DNA of 64,000 bases, taken from the NCBI RefSeq assembly GCF_003601985.1, contig NZ_QZXA01000004.1, forward strand, positions 450,004 through 514,003, given 5' to 3'. The DNA comes from Mesorhizobium jarvisii (GTDB lineage Bacteria; Pseudomonadota; Alphaproteobacteria; Rhizobiales; Rhizobiaceae). The notes under the pieces were generated by a model. It saw only the letters and a program-made list of their open reading frames with translations, did no database searches and was not told where the DNA came from. Below, piece after piece: positions 35,456-44,986 of this stretch. A program made the translations under genes and the position numbers. The first letter of the stretch is position 1. The number at the start of each line of letters is the position of its first letter.

Positions 35456-36526
35456 TTACTTCAGGTCTTCGGCCTTGATGTAGCCGGAGTCGACGACCAG
35501 CTTCTGGTAGTTCGACTTGTCGACCTCATGCGGCGTCAGCAGGATCGAGGGAACCACCTTGACGTCGTTGTTGTAGGTCTTGGTGTCGAGGCCGTCAGGC
35601 TTGCCGCCCGACAGCACCTTGTCGACCAGTTCGACAGTCGACTTGGCCAGTTCGCGGGTGTCCTTGAACACGGTCGAATACTGCTCGCCCGAGATGATCA
35701 GCTTGACCGAGGCGGTCTCGGCGTCCTGACCGGTCACAACAGGCCAGGGCTGGGCGGCCGTGCCGTAGCCCACGGCGCGCAGCGAGGCGGTGATGCCGCG
35801 CGACAGGCCGTCATAGGGCGACAGAACGCCATCGACGCGGCTGCCGTCCGAGTAGTTGGCCGAGAGCAGGTTGTCCATGCGCGCCTGGGCGGTGGCGGCG
35901 AGCCAGCGCAGCGTGCCGACCTTGTCCATGCCCATCTGACCGGACTTGATCTTGATCGAGCCGTCGTCGATCAGCGGCTGCAGGACGGAAATCGCACCAT
36001 TGTAGAAGAAGAAGGCATTGTTGTCGTCGGGCGAGCCGCCGAACAGTTCGACGTTCCACGGCTTGGTGTTCGGGAAGCGCTCCTTGAGACCCTTCACCAG
36101 CGAATTCGCCTGGATCACGCCGACGCCGAAATTGTCGAAGGTGGTGTAATAGTCGACATTGGCGGTCTTCTTGATCAGGCGGTCATAGGCGACAACGACG
36201 ACGCCCGCGTCAGCGGCCTTCTGCAGCGCGTCCGACAGGGTGGTGCCGTCGATCGAGGCGATGATCAGCGCCTTCGGGCCCTTGGTGATTTCGTTTTCCA
36301 GCTGGCTGAGCTGGTTGGGGATGTCGTCCTGCGCATACTGCAGGTCGACAGTGTAGCCGAGTGCCTCGAGCTGGGACTTGACGGCGTCGCCGTCATTGAT
36401 CCAGCGCTGCGAAGTCTTGGTCGGCATCAGCACGCCGACGAGACCCTTGTCGGCCGCGTGCGCCGAATAGGTCATGGCAGCGATGCCAAGAGCCGCGACT
36501 GCGGCCAGTGTCTTGATGATTTTCAC
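35456..36526 (-). CDS. chvE: Multiple monosaccharide-binding protein ChvE
   Basis: The 356-residue periplasmic protein has a signal sequence ([19 protein letters not shown]) and the sugar-binding fold of ChvE/MglB type: [47 protein letters not shown] and [16 protein letters not shown]. It delivers arabinose, galactose or other sugars to GguAB. Start is GTG at 36526 with GGGAGAG before it. In Agrobacterium the homologue also works with VirA, but nothing here shows that role. Confidence 0.94.
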   Translation of the reverse strand: MKIIKTLAAVAALGIAAMTYSAHAADKGLVGVLMPTKTSQRWINDGDAVKSQLEALGYTVDLQYAQDDIPNQLSQLENEITKGPKALIIASIDGTTLSDALQKAADAGVVVVAYDRLIKKTANVDYYTTFDNFGVGVIQANSLVKGLKERFPNTKPWNVELFGGSPDDNNAFFFYNGAISVLQPLIDDGSIKIKSGQMGMDKVGTLRWLAATAQARMDNLLSANYSDGSRVDGVLSPYDGLSRGITASLRAVGYGTAAQPWPVVTGQDAETASVKLIISGEQYSTVFKDTRELAKSTVELVDKVLSGGKPDGLDTKTYNNDVKVVPSILLTPHEVDKSNYQKLVVDSGYIKAEDLK

Positions 36527-36755
36527 GTAACTCTCCCTGGTTGATGGACGCAGCACCCCGGGGGTCGCGGGCCGCGCAATCGTGCAGAAGCGCCAAGGCA
36601 CTGCTGCCGTCATATCGATCTCCGGTATCCTCCCATGGCCCCGAGCCGCTGATTTCAATCGATACGATTTTATCGTTGGCGACCGTTGCGTCTCGGAACA
36701 CGGTGACGTTGCCGCCCTTTTGCCATAACTGTCAAATGCGATCTTTGATGGTTGC

Positions 36756-36773
36756 TATACCGCAAGTGGTATA
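36756..36773. promoter_or_regulatory. Candidate GbpR (LysR) operator
   Basis: TATACC-GCAAGT-GGTATA is a perfect 6-bp dyad with 6-base spacer. It contains the T-N11-A pattern of LysR sites and lies in the 313-bp region between the divergent chvE and gbpR, which otherwise holds no gene. It probably controls one or both genes. Confidence 0.6.
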
Positions 36774-36839
36774 TGTTATGACGCGTGACGGGGTTGCTGG
36801 CAAATGCCGGCGGGCCGCGAGCGGAGGCAGGAAAAAACC

Positions 36840-37829
36840 ATGGCGGCGTTACGGAATCCGGCTGCGGGTTCAAATAGCTACAACGAGACTCCGGGCGATG
36901 GCGAAACCCTGCTGCGCAGCGGCCTCAGCCTGCGTCATATGCGCATGATCGTCGCGCTCGACGATCATGGCCGGGTGAGCGCGGCTGCGCAGGTCATGAA
37001 CATTTCGCAGCCGGCGGCATCGCGCATGATTGCCGAGATGGAGGCGGTGCTCGAGGTCAAGCTGTGCGAGAGGCTGCCGCGCGGCATCACGCTGACGCCC
37101 TACGGCAAGGCCTTGGCCAGGCGTGCGCGTTCGATCCTGCTGGAGATGCGCGAGGTCGACCGCGAGATTTCCGAACTCAAGGCGGGCAAGGGCGGTTCCG
37201 TGTTTCTCGGTGCCGTGACGGCGCCGGCGATCGAACTGGCGGTGCCGGCGATCCGCGAAATCCGCCGCATCTATCCACGCATCGAGATCACGATGCAGGT
37301 CGAGACCTCGAATGTGCTGGCGCGCGAACTGATCGCCTCACGCCATGATTTCATCATTGCGCGCATCCCTGACGATCTCAATCCGCGGCTGTTCGAATCG
37401 CGTGTCATCGGTGTCGAGAAAGCCTGCCTGATCGTGCGTCGGGGCCACCCGCTGACCAGGGGCAGCGTGGTGCGGCTGGAAGACACTGCCGCCTATGACT
37501 GGGTCTTCCAGTCGGGCGGCTCGCCTTTGCGTCAGGCGATGGAGAGCAATTTCCTCAACCGCAACATCGCGCTACCGGACCGGATCCTCAACACCAGTTC
37601 GCTGCTCCTGACGCTGGTCATGGTCGCGCAGTCCGACGCCATCGCGCCGGTCTCGGTGCAGGTGGCGAAATTCATCCAGAACCCCGACGGGCTCGCCGGC
37701 GCCATCGATGTCGTCCAGACTGAATTCGACATCGAGGTCAGGCCCTACAGCCTGATCACGGTCAGGAATCGCGCGCTGTCGCCGGCCGCCAAGATGCTTC
37801 ACGACTTCATCCTGCGCGAAGTGGGGTGA
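36840..37829 (+). CDS. gbpR: LysR-type regulator GbpR
   Basis: The 329-residue LysR regulator has a HTH with SLRHMRMIVALDDHGRVSAA and ISQPAASRMIAEMEAVL, followed by a substrate-binding domain (VFLGAVTAPAIELAVPAIRE). Its divergent orientation next to chvE matches GbpR of Agrobacterium, the activator of the galactose-binding protein. GGAGGCAGGA lies before the ATG at 36840. The inducing sugar is inferred from context only. Confidence 0.87.
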   Translation: MAALRNPAAGSNSYNETPGDGETLLRSGLSLRHMRMIVALDDHGRVSAAAQVMNISQPAASRMIAEMEAVLEVKLCERLPRGITLTPYGKALARRARSILLEMREVDREISELKAGKGGSVFLGAVTAPAIELAVPAIREIRRIYPRIEITMQVETSNVLARELIASRHDFIIARIPDDLNPRLFESRVIGVEKACLIVRRGHPLTRGSVVRLEDTAAYDWVFQSGGSPLRQAMESNFLNRNIALPDRILNTSSLLLTLVMVAQSDAIAPVSVQVAKFIQNPDGLAGAIDVVQTEFDIEVRPYSLITVRNRALSPAAKMLHDFILREVG

Positions 37830-37934
37830 TGGAACAAGAAGTGCAGTCGCGCGTTCAGCCAAATCGGCGTGCTCGCTGGAGCCCGTTTTGGGCGAGGGAA
37901 CGAGGTGCCGATGTCAACAACTCGGGAGGTTTTG

Positions 37935-38276
37935 ATGGAACGTCGGTTGTTTCTCACTGGAATGCTGGGCGTTGCTGGGGCCGTAGCGTTTGCGGGTGTA
38001 GTCGGACCCGGCCGCGCGGTTGCCGGTATTCCTCAGGGCAACGGAATTCTCGATGAACTGGACAAGCCGGATCCGGCTGTCTTCGAAGGCGATGACGACC
38101 TCGAAGTGGAAAAGGTCTCTCACCGTCGTTGGCATCATCGCTACTACGGAGATCGCCATTACGGAGAGAGGCGGCGGCGCCGCGGCTGGAGACGGGTTTG
38201 CCGTCGTTACTGGCGCCATGGACGCCGTCATGTGCGTTGCTGGCGCGAGCGGGTGTGGCTCCGCGTCTGGCTGTGA
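37935..38276 (+). CDS. Small exported Arg/His/Trp-rich protein
   Basis: The 113-residue protein has a Tat-like signal (ERRLFLTG at residues 2-9) with hydrophobic stretch and AVAGIP cleavage area. It has an acidic middle (DELDKPDPAVFEGDDDLEVE) and a strongly basic tail rich in Arg, His, Trp and Tyr (RRRRRGWRRVCRRYW; RHVRCW). GGGAGG precedes the ATG. No known domain is recognised; similar proteins in mesorhizobia are labelled protamine-like. The basic tail may bind nucleic acid or envelope polyanions. Confidence 0.7.
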   Translation: MERRLFLTGMLGVAGAVAFAGVVGPGRAVAGIPQGNGILDELDKPDPAVFEGDDDLEVEKVSHRRWHHRYYGDRHYGERRRRRGWRRVCRRYWRHGRRHVRCWRERVWLRVWL

Positions 38277-38502
38277 CGAACCGTTGACGAAAAGGCCGGC
38301 CACCGCGACGTGGCCGGTGTCGTCGCCACGCGGCTGTGCGGGTAAGGTGGCGCCGCGAAACATCGACAACCTCGCCCGGCTTTCTCAAGAAGCAGATGCG
38401 CATTGGCTGGGGATAGGTACGCGTGACCAATTCGTGCCGGCTCAGCCATTTCGGCAGGTTCCGGCACCGATCAAATCAGCAGCAAAATCCGGGGCGGCAA
38501 AC

Positions 38503-38576
38503 TGGAGCGGGTAGCGGGAATCGAACCCGCGCGTTCAGCTTGGGAAGCTGACAGGCTACCATTACATCATACCCGC
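38503..38576 (-). tRNA. tRNA-Gly (anticodon CCC)
   Basis: On the minus strand the gene starts GCGGGTA, pairs with TACCCGC at the 3' end, and ends CCA. The T-loop is GGTTCGATTCC and the anticodon loop reads TTCCCAA within stem TCAGC/GCTGA, giving anticodon CCC, which reads GGG. The CCA end is encoded. Length is 74 bases. Confidence 0.96.
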
Positions 38577-38673
38577 GCGTGCTCTCGTTACCATGAGGTT
38601 CGGCCTTCGGGCAATCGCAAAGCGGTTCCTCGAACAAACGCTCTTTCGCCTCCCTCGGCGCTGGCCGCGATTC

Positions 38674-40560
38674 CTATTTTGCCTTGGCGACCTTGTTGCT
38701 GGCGGCAAAGCTTGGCCAGTATTTCGAGATGGCGAGCGTCGCGCCGGCGGACGAGAAATGACCGTAGTCGAAGTAGAGGAACTGCCGGGTGCCGGCGTCG
38801 GCATAGGAGCAGCCTGCTGGGTCGCACAGATAGGCCAACGGGTCGATGAAAGTTGCCCCTTTGACGAATGGCAACACCTGCTTGTTGATGTCCGGATCCA
38901 TGGCCATCGGCCAGGATGTGTTCGCGGCGTGCTCCCGTTTTGCGAAGAACGCGATTTTCTGGACGTCGGCGATGAACTCCGGAGACTGGCCGATGACGTA
39001 GACCTTGACGCCCATGTCGCGCAGCCGGTCCACCGTCTTCTGCAGGCCGTCAAAGCCCCTTGCCTGGTAGTCGGTCCATCTGCCGCTCAGGATCACCGCC
39101 TGGATGTTGGCATCGCGGATGATCGACAGCGCCCGTTCGTTGAAGCGCGTGCAGGCCGGCCGAGCATAGGAGAAGTAGCTCAGATTGGGCGGGCAGCCGG
39201 CATAGGTGTACTGGACGACGTTGGCCTGGATCTTCTGTGCATTGGCCTCCAGCCCCGATACGTAGTGCGCGGCGAAGGAATCGCCCCACAGCAGCACATT
39301 GGTGGCAAAGCCATGCGTCCGCGTGCAGTCGGCGAGGTTCCAGTTCTCGATCCGGCTCCCGCCCTCGTTGAAACAGACGCCGTTGCGCCAGTCACCCACC
39401 AGGACCCGTTCCGTCGAGAAATCGGGGAACCGCTGCGGAAAACCCTTGCCCAGCGCACCAGCCAAGCCGACGACGCACAACAGGGCGATCGCCGTCGCCG
39501 AGAACGCGAAGATGGGCAGGGGGGCAGTGAAGGCCCGCTTCTGGCGGAAGGGCTGCTCGACATATTTCCACGAGAACGTCGCCAGCGCGACGCTGGCCAC
39601 GATCATCGCCATGATCGTCGGCACGCCGATGGCCTTGAGCGAGAGATAATGGACGAACGAATTGATCGGCCAGTGAACGAGGTAGAGCGAATAGGAGATA
39701 AGGCCGATCCACACCAGCGGTGTGAGCCGCAGCACCTGCGTGGCGACAGGGACCGGCCTGTCCGCATGGGGCTGGCCAGCATAGATGAGCAGCGCCGTTC
39801 CGATGCAGGGAAACAGGGCATTGTAGCCCGGAAACGGATCGCTTTCCGAAATCGTCAGGAAGCCGAAGGCGATCAGGCCAAAACCGGCCAGCCCGATCAG
39901 TTCAGTCAGCGGACGACTGGCAAGCGCCGGCGGCTTTCTCAGCATCAGCATGGCGCCCAGCGCCAGTTCCCAGATGCGCGTCGGCAAGAGGTAGAAGCCG
40001 GCGGTCGGCGCCAGCGTGGTTGCCATGACCGCCAGGGCAAAACTGCCTATGGCAATCGGCAGCAATATCGTCAGCCAGCGCTTCGAGGCGTATCGGTAGA
40101 TCAGATATACGAGGACCGGCGCGAAGATATAATACTGCTCCTCGACCGAAAGCGACCATGTGTGCAAAAGCGGCCGCAGTTCCGCGTCGATGGAAAAATA
40201 GTTGGTCGTTTTCCAGAAATAGATGTTCGACCAGAAGGTCGAGGCCGCGATCACGCTGAGGCTGTACTCATGGAGATCCGACGGCAGGAGGATGAACCAG
40301 GCGGCGATACTGGCGAGCAGGATGACGAAGGTCAGCGCCGGCAGGATGCGCCGCGCGCGGCGCCAGTAAAAGCGGCCGATCGAGAACTGGCCGCGCTCGA
40401 GATCGTCGAGCAGGCTGCCGCTGATCAGATAGCCCGATATGACGAAGAAGATATCGACACCGGTGAAGCCGCCGGGAATGGCCGATACGCCGAAATGGAA
40501 GAGCACGACGGGCAGCACCGCAACGGCCCGCAGGCCATCAATATCGCGCCTGTAGTTCAT
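38674..40560 (-). CDS. Acyltransferase 3 family protein with C-terminal SGNH domain
   Basis: The 628-residue protein has ten or so membrane helices with family 3 acyltransferase motifs (RRDIDGLRAVAVLPVVLFHF, FFVISGYLIS, HTWSLSVEEQYYIF) and a periplasmic SGNH hydrolase domain from about 440, with nucleophile motif VLLWGDSFAAHY and histidine block FDYGHFS near the end. Such OafA-like proteins O-acetylate surface glycans or peptidoglycan. It probably acts with the glycan genes downstream on the same strand. The acceptor is unknown. Confidence 0.9.
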   Translation of the reverse strand: MNYRRDIDGLRAVAVLPVVLFHFGVSAIPGGFTGVDIFFVISGYLISGSLLDDLERGQFSIGRFYWRRARRILPALTFVILLASIAAWFILLPSDLHEYSLSVIAASTFWSNIYFWKTTNYFSIDAELRPLLHTWSLSVEEQYYIFAPVLVYLIYRYASKRWLTILLPIAIGSFALAVMATTLAPTAGFYLLPTRIWELALGAMLMLRKPPALASRPLTELIGLAGFGLIAFGFLTISESDPFPGYNALFPCIGTALLIYAGQPHADRPVPVATQVLRLTPLVWIGLISYSLYLVHWPINSFVHYLSLKAIGVPTIMAMIVASVALATFSWKYVEQPFRQKRAFTAPLPIFAFSATAIALLCVVGLAGALGKGFPQRFPDFSTERVLVGDWRNGVCFNEGGSRIENWNLADCTRTHGFATNVLLWGDSFAAHYVSGLEANAQKIQANVVQYTYAGCPPNLSYFSYARPACTRFNERALSIIRDANIQAVILSGRWTDYQARGFDGLQKTVDRLRDMGVKVYVIGQSPEFIADVQKIAFFAKREHAANTSWPMAMDPDINKQVLPFVKGATFIDPLAYLCDPAGCSYADAGTRQFLYFDYGHFSSAGATLAISKYWPSFAASNKVAKAK

Positions 40561-40774
40561 TCGGCGGGTCCGTACGCCGTGGTCCTTGGCAGCCGTGCGG
40601 CAGAACCTGACATGCTCCTCATGCGGCGATGTCCCCGTCGTTCGAAAAATCGTGGCTCGTGGGCTTTACGGACTGTGCTCTGCAACACAAGTTTGCTGCA
40701 CTGCAACATCCATGTCAAGGCGGACGCCAGACCTTCGAACGCTGACGAAACCGGTTTCGTCCGGACGCTGTAAG

Positions 40775-42268
40775 TCAGGCGCCGGGGGGCAGGTAGATCA
40801 CGGCGTCGTCGTCCGCATAGGCTCGCTTCCAGCCCAACTCCGCGAAGAAGGGGATGCGGGTATCGTCTGATGTAAGGAGTGCCCAGCCGATGGCGTATTT
40901 CTTCAGTTGGGCCTCGAGCAGTGGTTTTCCGTCGCTGTGTCCCGTCGCGTCCTCGGCTTTCGTGAAGCCGCCGAGGAACAACTGGTCCGTCCTGCCGTCG
41001 ACATAGGTCTTGATGTCGTGGAAAATCAGCGTGCCGCCGAAATTATAGGAATTCAGCACGTTGCCGGAAAGCTGGTGATCCCGTGCGTATGCGAGGGCGC
41101 CGCTGGCCGCCGTCTTCGGGCTCGGCGCAACCTGGTAGGCACTGCCGAGGATGACGACCGCACCGACCAGCAGGACAGCGATTGCGCCGCAGATCGCGTA
41201 AAACTGGCTGGCGAAGAGTTTTTCCAGTCCGTCACGCTTTTCCGCCAGCCAGGTCGTGGTCGAGACTGTGGGGTATTGCCGGGCCACCTCGACCGCGATC
41301 ACCAGGGGGATCAGCAGGAAGGGCAGATATACAAACCGCAGATGGGCGAGATAGACATGCAAGGCGAAGACGATGAACACCGCCTTGGCCCAGCCGATCC
41401 GCAGCCTCGATACTAAAAGTCCGAAAAGCGCCAACAGCATCACCGCTTCCTGGAAGACCTGCTCCTGCGCGTTGAACGCCCGCCACTCCAGGATGAGTGG
41501 CACCGCCTCGTTGCCATAGGCCACCGTGAACGTCGCCAGGATGGCTTTCATCCCATAGGGATGCATCAGGCTGACCAGCGGACAGAGCAGGCCGAAAGCA
41601 ACCCATTTTGCCAGGAGGGCGGGTTTCGACAAGCCCGAGCGCGCCAGGAGATCGAGCCCGGCAAAGGCAGCAATGACGAAGCTAAGGGTGAACGTGGCAT
41701 GAAGGTTGGCCCACAAGACCACAAGCACGAGCAGCCACAAAGGCGGGGCTCTCTCTTCCTGCGCGGCGCGAAACAGCATTGCCGTCCAGACGACGATGAT
41801 CGGCAAGGTGAAGACGTGTGGACGAGCCGTATAGATCGGGGCGATCAGCAAAGCCGCGGCGAAGGCCAGCGCTATCGCCAGTGTCGGCTTCAGCCATGCG
41901 CTGAGGAACCATCCCATCAGGAAGACCGTCAAGCTGACCGTGGCGATGATCAGTGTGACGACGCCATTCCAGCCGCCGGCACGGTAGGCGAGGGCCAGAA
42001 AGACCTGCCCCAGCCATTCCTTGGCGATCCAGGGCTGACCGGCGAACGTATAGGAATAGGGGTCGACGACGGGAAACGTCCGGTTGTCCAGAAAGTCCAG
42101 CCCGACCTTCACTTGCCACCAACTGTCGGGATCCTGAAGCATCGCGCTGGCAGAGGTGGCAAGCCAATAGGCGACCAGGCAGGCGCAGAGAAGGCAAAGT
42201 ATCAGCCTGCTGCGTTGCGCGTCCCCGAGCGATGGCGTCGCCGTCGCGATTGCAGCGGCCTGGTTCAT
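40775..42268 (-). CDS. Polytopic membrane protein of a GtrC-like glycan group
   Basis: The 497-residue protein has about ten predicted membrane helices and a soluble tail of about 110 residues. Its early loop, LQDPDSWWQVKVGLDFL, contains a DPD-type acid motif like those in lipid-linked-sugar transferases. It is not a strong match to one named family. It lies after a DPM-type glycosyltransferase and shares an ATGA overlap with a tiny upstream ORF. A role in transferring a lipid-linked sugar outside the membrane is likely but inferred. Confidence 0.6.
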   Translation of the reverse strand: MNQAAAIATATPSLGDAQRSRLILCLLCACLVAYWLATSASAMLQDPDSWWQVKVGLDFLDNRTFPVVDPYSYTFAGQPWIAKEWLGQVFLALAYRAGGWNGVVTLIIATVSLTVFLMGWFLSAWLKPTLAIALAFAAALLIAPIYTARPHVFTLPIIVVWTAMLFRAAQEERAPPLWLLVLVVLWANLHATFTLSFVIAAFAGLDLLARSGLSKPALLAKWVAFGLLCPLVSLMHPYGMKAILATFTVAYGNEAVPLILEWRAFNAQEQVFQEAVMLLALFGLLVSRLRIGWAKAVFIVFALHVYLAHLRFVYLPFLLIPLVIAVEVARQYPTVSTTTWLAEKRDGLEKLFASQFYAICGAIAVLLVGAVVILGSAYQVAPSPKTAASGALAYARDHQLSGNVLNSYNFGGTLIFHDIKTYVDGRTDQLFLGGFTKAEDATGHSDGKPLLEAQLKKYAIGWALLTSDDTRIPFFAELGWKRAYADDDAVIYLPPGA

Positions 42269-42387
42269 GTCACGGCTCCAGGTGACGGTGTCGCCTTCGC
42301 GATTGCGATGAGGCCTGCATACATGACGGCGCCAAAGCGCAGCATCCGCGAGACGTCAAACGGAAGAGCCGACCGCATCCTGCCCAT
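42265..42387 (-). CDS. Tiny coupled ORF, possibly a GtrA remnant
   Basis: This 40-codon ORF (MGRMRSALPFDVSRML, then FGAVMYAGLIAIA) starts at ATG 42387 with AAGGGGA six bases upstream, and its TGA overlaps the next ATG by 4 bp. It has one hydrophobic segment reminiscent of the first helix of GtrA flippases, which are usually about 130 residues. It may be a truncated gtrA or a small membrane peptide. It could also be chance. Confidence 0.45.
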   Translation of the reverse strand: MGRMRSALPFDVSRMLRFGAVMYAGLIAIAKATPSPGAVT

Positions 42388-42419
42388 GCCGTTCCCCTTG
42401 CATCCGCTCGACCTTCGCC

Positions 42420-43445
42420 TCAGCCACGCGCGGCTCTTTTCGCCATCTCCTGCAGGCGATGGACGGGCAGGTCGCTGTCCTTGGCCGGCTGGTCGCGCGA
42501 AACGATTTCGTTAACGAAGTAGAGCGGCCGCCGCTTCGTCTCCATGTACATGCGGCCGAGATACTCGCCGAAAATGCCGAGCACCAGAAGCTGGACGCTG
42601 CCCAGGATCAGCATGATCGCGGCAAGGCTCGTCCAGCCGGGCACCACGTTGCCCCTGGACCATTCAAGCAGTGTATAGCCGAGCACGACCAGGCCGAGCA
42701 GGCCGAACATCATCCCCAGCATCGAGGCAAACCGCAAAGGCACGATCGAAAAGCTGGTCATCGCGTCGACCGCCAGCAGGATCATCTTCTTCAGCGGATA
42801 GTGGGTGGTGCCGGCAAAGCGGCGGTGCCTCTCATAGGGGAAGGCGACCTGCCTGAGCCCGATCCAGCTCACCATGCCGCGAATGAACCTGTAGCGTTCG
42901 GGCATCGCATTCAGATGGTCGAGCGCCCGGCGGCTCATCAGCCGGAAGTCTCCGGAGTCCGGTGCGATCTCGACATCGACCATCCGGCCGAGCAGGCGGT
43001 AGAACATCGAGGCGGAGGCCAGCTTGAACCAGCCTTCACCGTCGCGCTTCACCCTCTGGCCGTAGACGACATCGAAGCCTTCATCCATCTTCGCCATCAT
43101 CGCGCCGAGCAGTTCGGGCGGATCCTGGAGATCGGCGTCGAGAATGAGGATGCGCTCGCCGCGGCAGAATTCCAGCCCCGCGCTCAAGGCGATCTGGTGG
43201 CCGTAATTGCGGGCAAGGTCGATGGCGACGACATGGTCGTCCTTTTCGGCCAGTTCGAAAATGGCCTCGCGGGTGCCGTCGGTCGCCCCGTCGATGACAA
43301 GCACGATCTCGTAGGAATGGCTTTGCTCAAGGCATACGGCGCTGACGCGTCGGTGAAGCTCGGCCACGCCGTCACGCTCATTGTAGCATGGCACGACGAC
43401 CGAAAGCGTGACCGCGCGGCGCGCGCCGATTTTTCCCGTTCCCAC
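42420..43445 (-). CDS. Family 2 glycosyltransferase (GtrB/DPM1-like)
   Basis: The 341-residue enzyme has the GT-A domain with LSVVVPCYNERDGV, ILDADLQDPPELLG and YKR-type motif VYGQRVKRDGE, plus two C-terminal membrane helices (FGLLGLVVLGYTLLEW; MLILGSVQLLVLGIFGEYLG). It should transfer a sugar to polyprenyl phosphate for use outside the membrane. GTG at 43445 is the assumed start; upstream codons are not conserved-looking. The start is uncertain. Confidence 0.85.
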   Translation of the reverse strand: MGTGKIGARRAVTLSVVVPCYNERDGVAELHRRVSAVCLEQSHSYEIVLVIDGATDGTREAIFELAEKDDHVVAIDLARNYGHQIALSAGLEFCRGERILILDADLQDPPELLGAMMAKMDEGFDVVYGQRVKRDGEGWFKLASASMFYRLLGRMVDVEIAPDSGDFRLMSRRALDHLNAMPERYRFIRGMVSWIGLRQVAFPYERHRRFAGTTHYPLKKMILLAVDAMTSFSIVPLRFASMLGMMFGLLGLVVLGYTLLEWSRGNVVPGWTSLAAIMLILGSVQLLVLGIFGEYLGRMYMETKRRPLYFVNEIVSRDQPAKDSDLPVHRLQEMAKRAARG

Positions 43446-43555
43446 CAAAGCCTGGCTCCCGCTCTTGGAATGGCAATAGCGGCAATTGGTTAGAAAACAG
43501 ATAAGCCAGGGATCGACATGGGGGCTTCGGCCGGCCGAGACGATGGCTCGGCACG

Positions 43556-44986
43556 TCACGAACGCACCGGCAACTCCATGCGGATGCGGGCGCCGCGCCA
43601 GGAGCCCGTCAGGATGCGGATCGTCCCGTCATGCAGCAGCGCGATCTGCCGGGCGAGGTTCAGTCCCAGCCCCGCGCCGCGCGACTGCGGCTGCAAGCGA
43701 TAGAAGGGCTCGAAGACGTTCTCGCGCTCTTCCGCGGGAATGCCCGGCCCTTCGTCGCGCACCTCGATTCCACCGGCCTCGTCGATGGCGATCGTGATCG
43801 TGCCGCTGCCGCCGCCATGCTCGATCGCGTTGCGCACGAGGTTGGCGAGCGCCCGGTCGATCTGCAGGACATTGATTTCTACTCGGGCCTTGTTTGGCGA
43901 CGGCTCGAAGGCAAGGTCATAGCCAGCCTCGATGGCCAGCGGTGCGAAGTCGGCCGCCACCCGGCTGACGAGATCGTCGAGATCGACGATCTGGCGCTGG
44001 TCCGACGAGCGGTCGAGCAACTGATGGTCGAGCAGTTGCTGGGCAAGATGCGACAGGCGTTCGATATCTTGCAGCAGCCGGGCGCTCTGTGGCTCCTGCT
44101 TCAGCAATTCAGCGCGTGTGCGCAGGATGGCGATCGGCGTGCGCAGTTCATGCGCCGCGTCGGTGAGGAAGCGGTTGTGGCGGTCATAGCCGTGGGCGAG
44201 GCGGGCAAGCGCCTCGTTGAAGGCATGCACGAGCGGCGCGATTTCCTGCGGCACCTGCTTGACCGGCAGTTGCATGGCGCGGGTGCCGATGTCGATGCGC
44301 GCTGCCTGGCGGACCGTTTCGACAAGGCCGGCGAAGGAACGGCGCACCACGGCTGGCGTCGTCACCAGCGTCGTCGCGCCCATGACGAGGATTATGGGCA
44401 AAAGCAGGATCGCGATGACGAGCGCGAGGGCCGGCAGGGCGCGCTCCCAATTCCTGCTGCCGTCTGGATTGCGGGCGACTTCGACAGTGGCCGAAATGTT
44501 GATCTCGAGGCCGTCTGTCTGTTGGCGCGACGACTGCGTCGCGGCGACGATCTGCACCGTGCCGGCCTTGGTCGACGCGTTTTCGATAAAGGCTTCCGGC
44601 CGCATGTCCTTGTCGGAGAATCCGATCGTGGCGTGATCGGCCCTGTCAAGCAGCTCGCCGAAGCCTTTGGTGTAGATGTCGGGTATGTTGCCGGCACGGA
44701 CGCTCCCGCCGCTGCCGTCGCGAACGATGTACCAGACATTGGGGAAGCTCTCGCGAAACGCGGTGAGTTCTTCCGTTTCACGCACGATCAGCCTGCCGTC
44801 CTTGTCCCGGTCGACCGCATCCTTGACGGCCGCGACGGCGGCCTCATTGTCGATCAGCAGGCGCGGGTTGGCGATCCAAAGGGCTGCCGCGCAAAGCACG
44901 ATGAAGATGAGCAGCGTCGCCGCCTGCAGCAGGATCAGCCGCCGGACCAGGATCCATTGCAGCGAGCCGGTACGGACCTTCTTCAC
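43556..44986 (-). CDS. Two-component sensor histidine kinase
   Basis: The 476-residue kinase has an N-terminal helix (LILLQAATLLIFIVLCAAALWI), a periplasmic domain of about 150 residues, a second membrane segment (LVIAILLLPIILVMGATTLV), HAMP, the HisKA box DAAHELRTPIA with H279, and HATPase motifs DEGPGIPAEE and GAGLGLNLA. It overlaps the response regulator gene by 4 bp, so they are cotranscribed. The signal is unknown. Confidence 0.92.
   Translation of the reverse strand: MKKVRTGSLQWILVRRLILLQAATLLIFIVLCAAALWIANPRLLIDNEAAVAAVKDAVDRDKDGRLIVRETEELTAFRESFPNVWYIVRDGSGGSVRAGNIPDIYTKGFGELLDRADHATIGFSDKDMRPEAFIENASTKAGTVQIVAATQSSRQQTDGLEINISATVEVARNPDGSRNWERALPALALVIAILLLPIILVMGATTLVTTPAVVRRSFAGLVETVRQAARIDIGTRAMQLPVKQVPQEIAPLVHAFNEALARLAHGYDRHNRFLTDAAHELRTPIAILRTRAELLKQEPQSARLLQDIERLSHLAQQLLDHQLLDRSSDQRQIVDLDDLVSRVAADFAPLAIEAGYDLAFEPSPNKARVEINVLQIDRALANLVRNAIEHGGGSGTITIAIDEAGGIEVRDEGPGIPAEERENVFEPFYRLQPQSRGAGLGLNLARQIALLHDGTIRILTGSWRGARIRMELPVRS

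Noticed and set aside
38593..40773. 726-codon open frame on the plus strand
   Set aside because: It is antisense to the acyltransferase-SGNH gene, whose motifs are clear.
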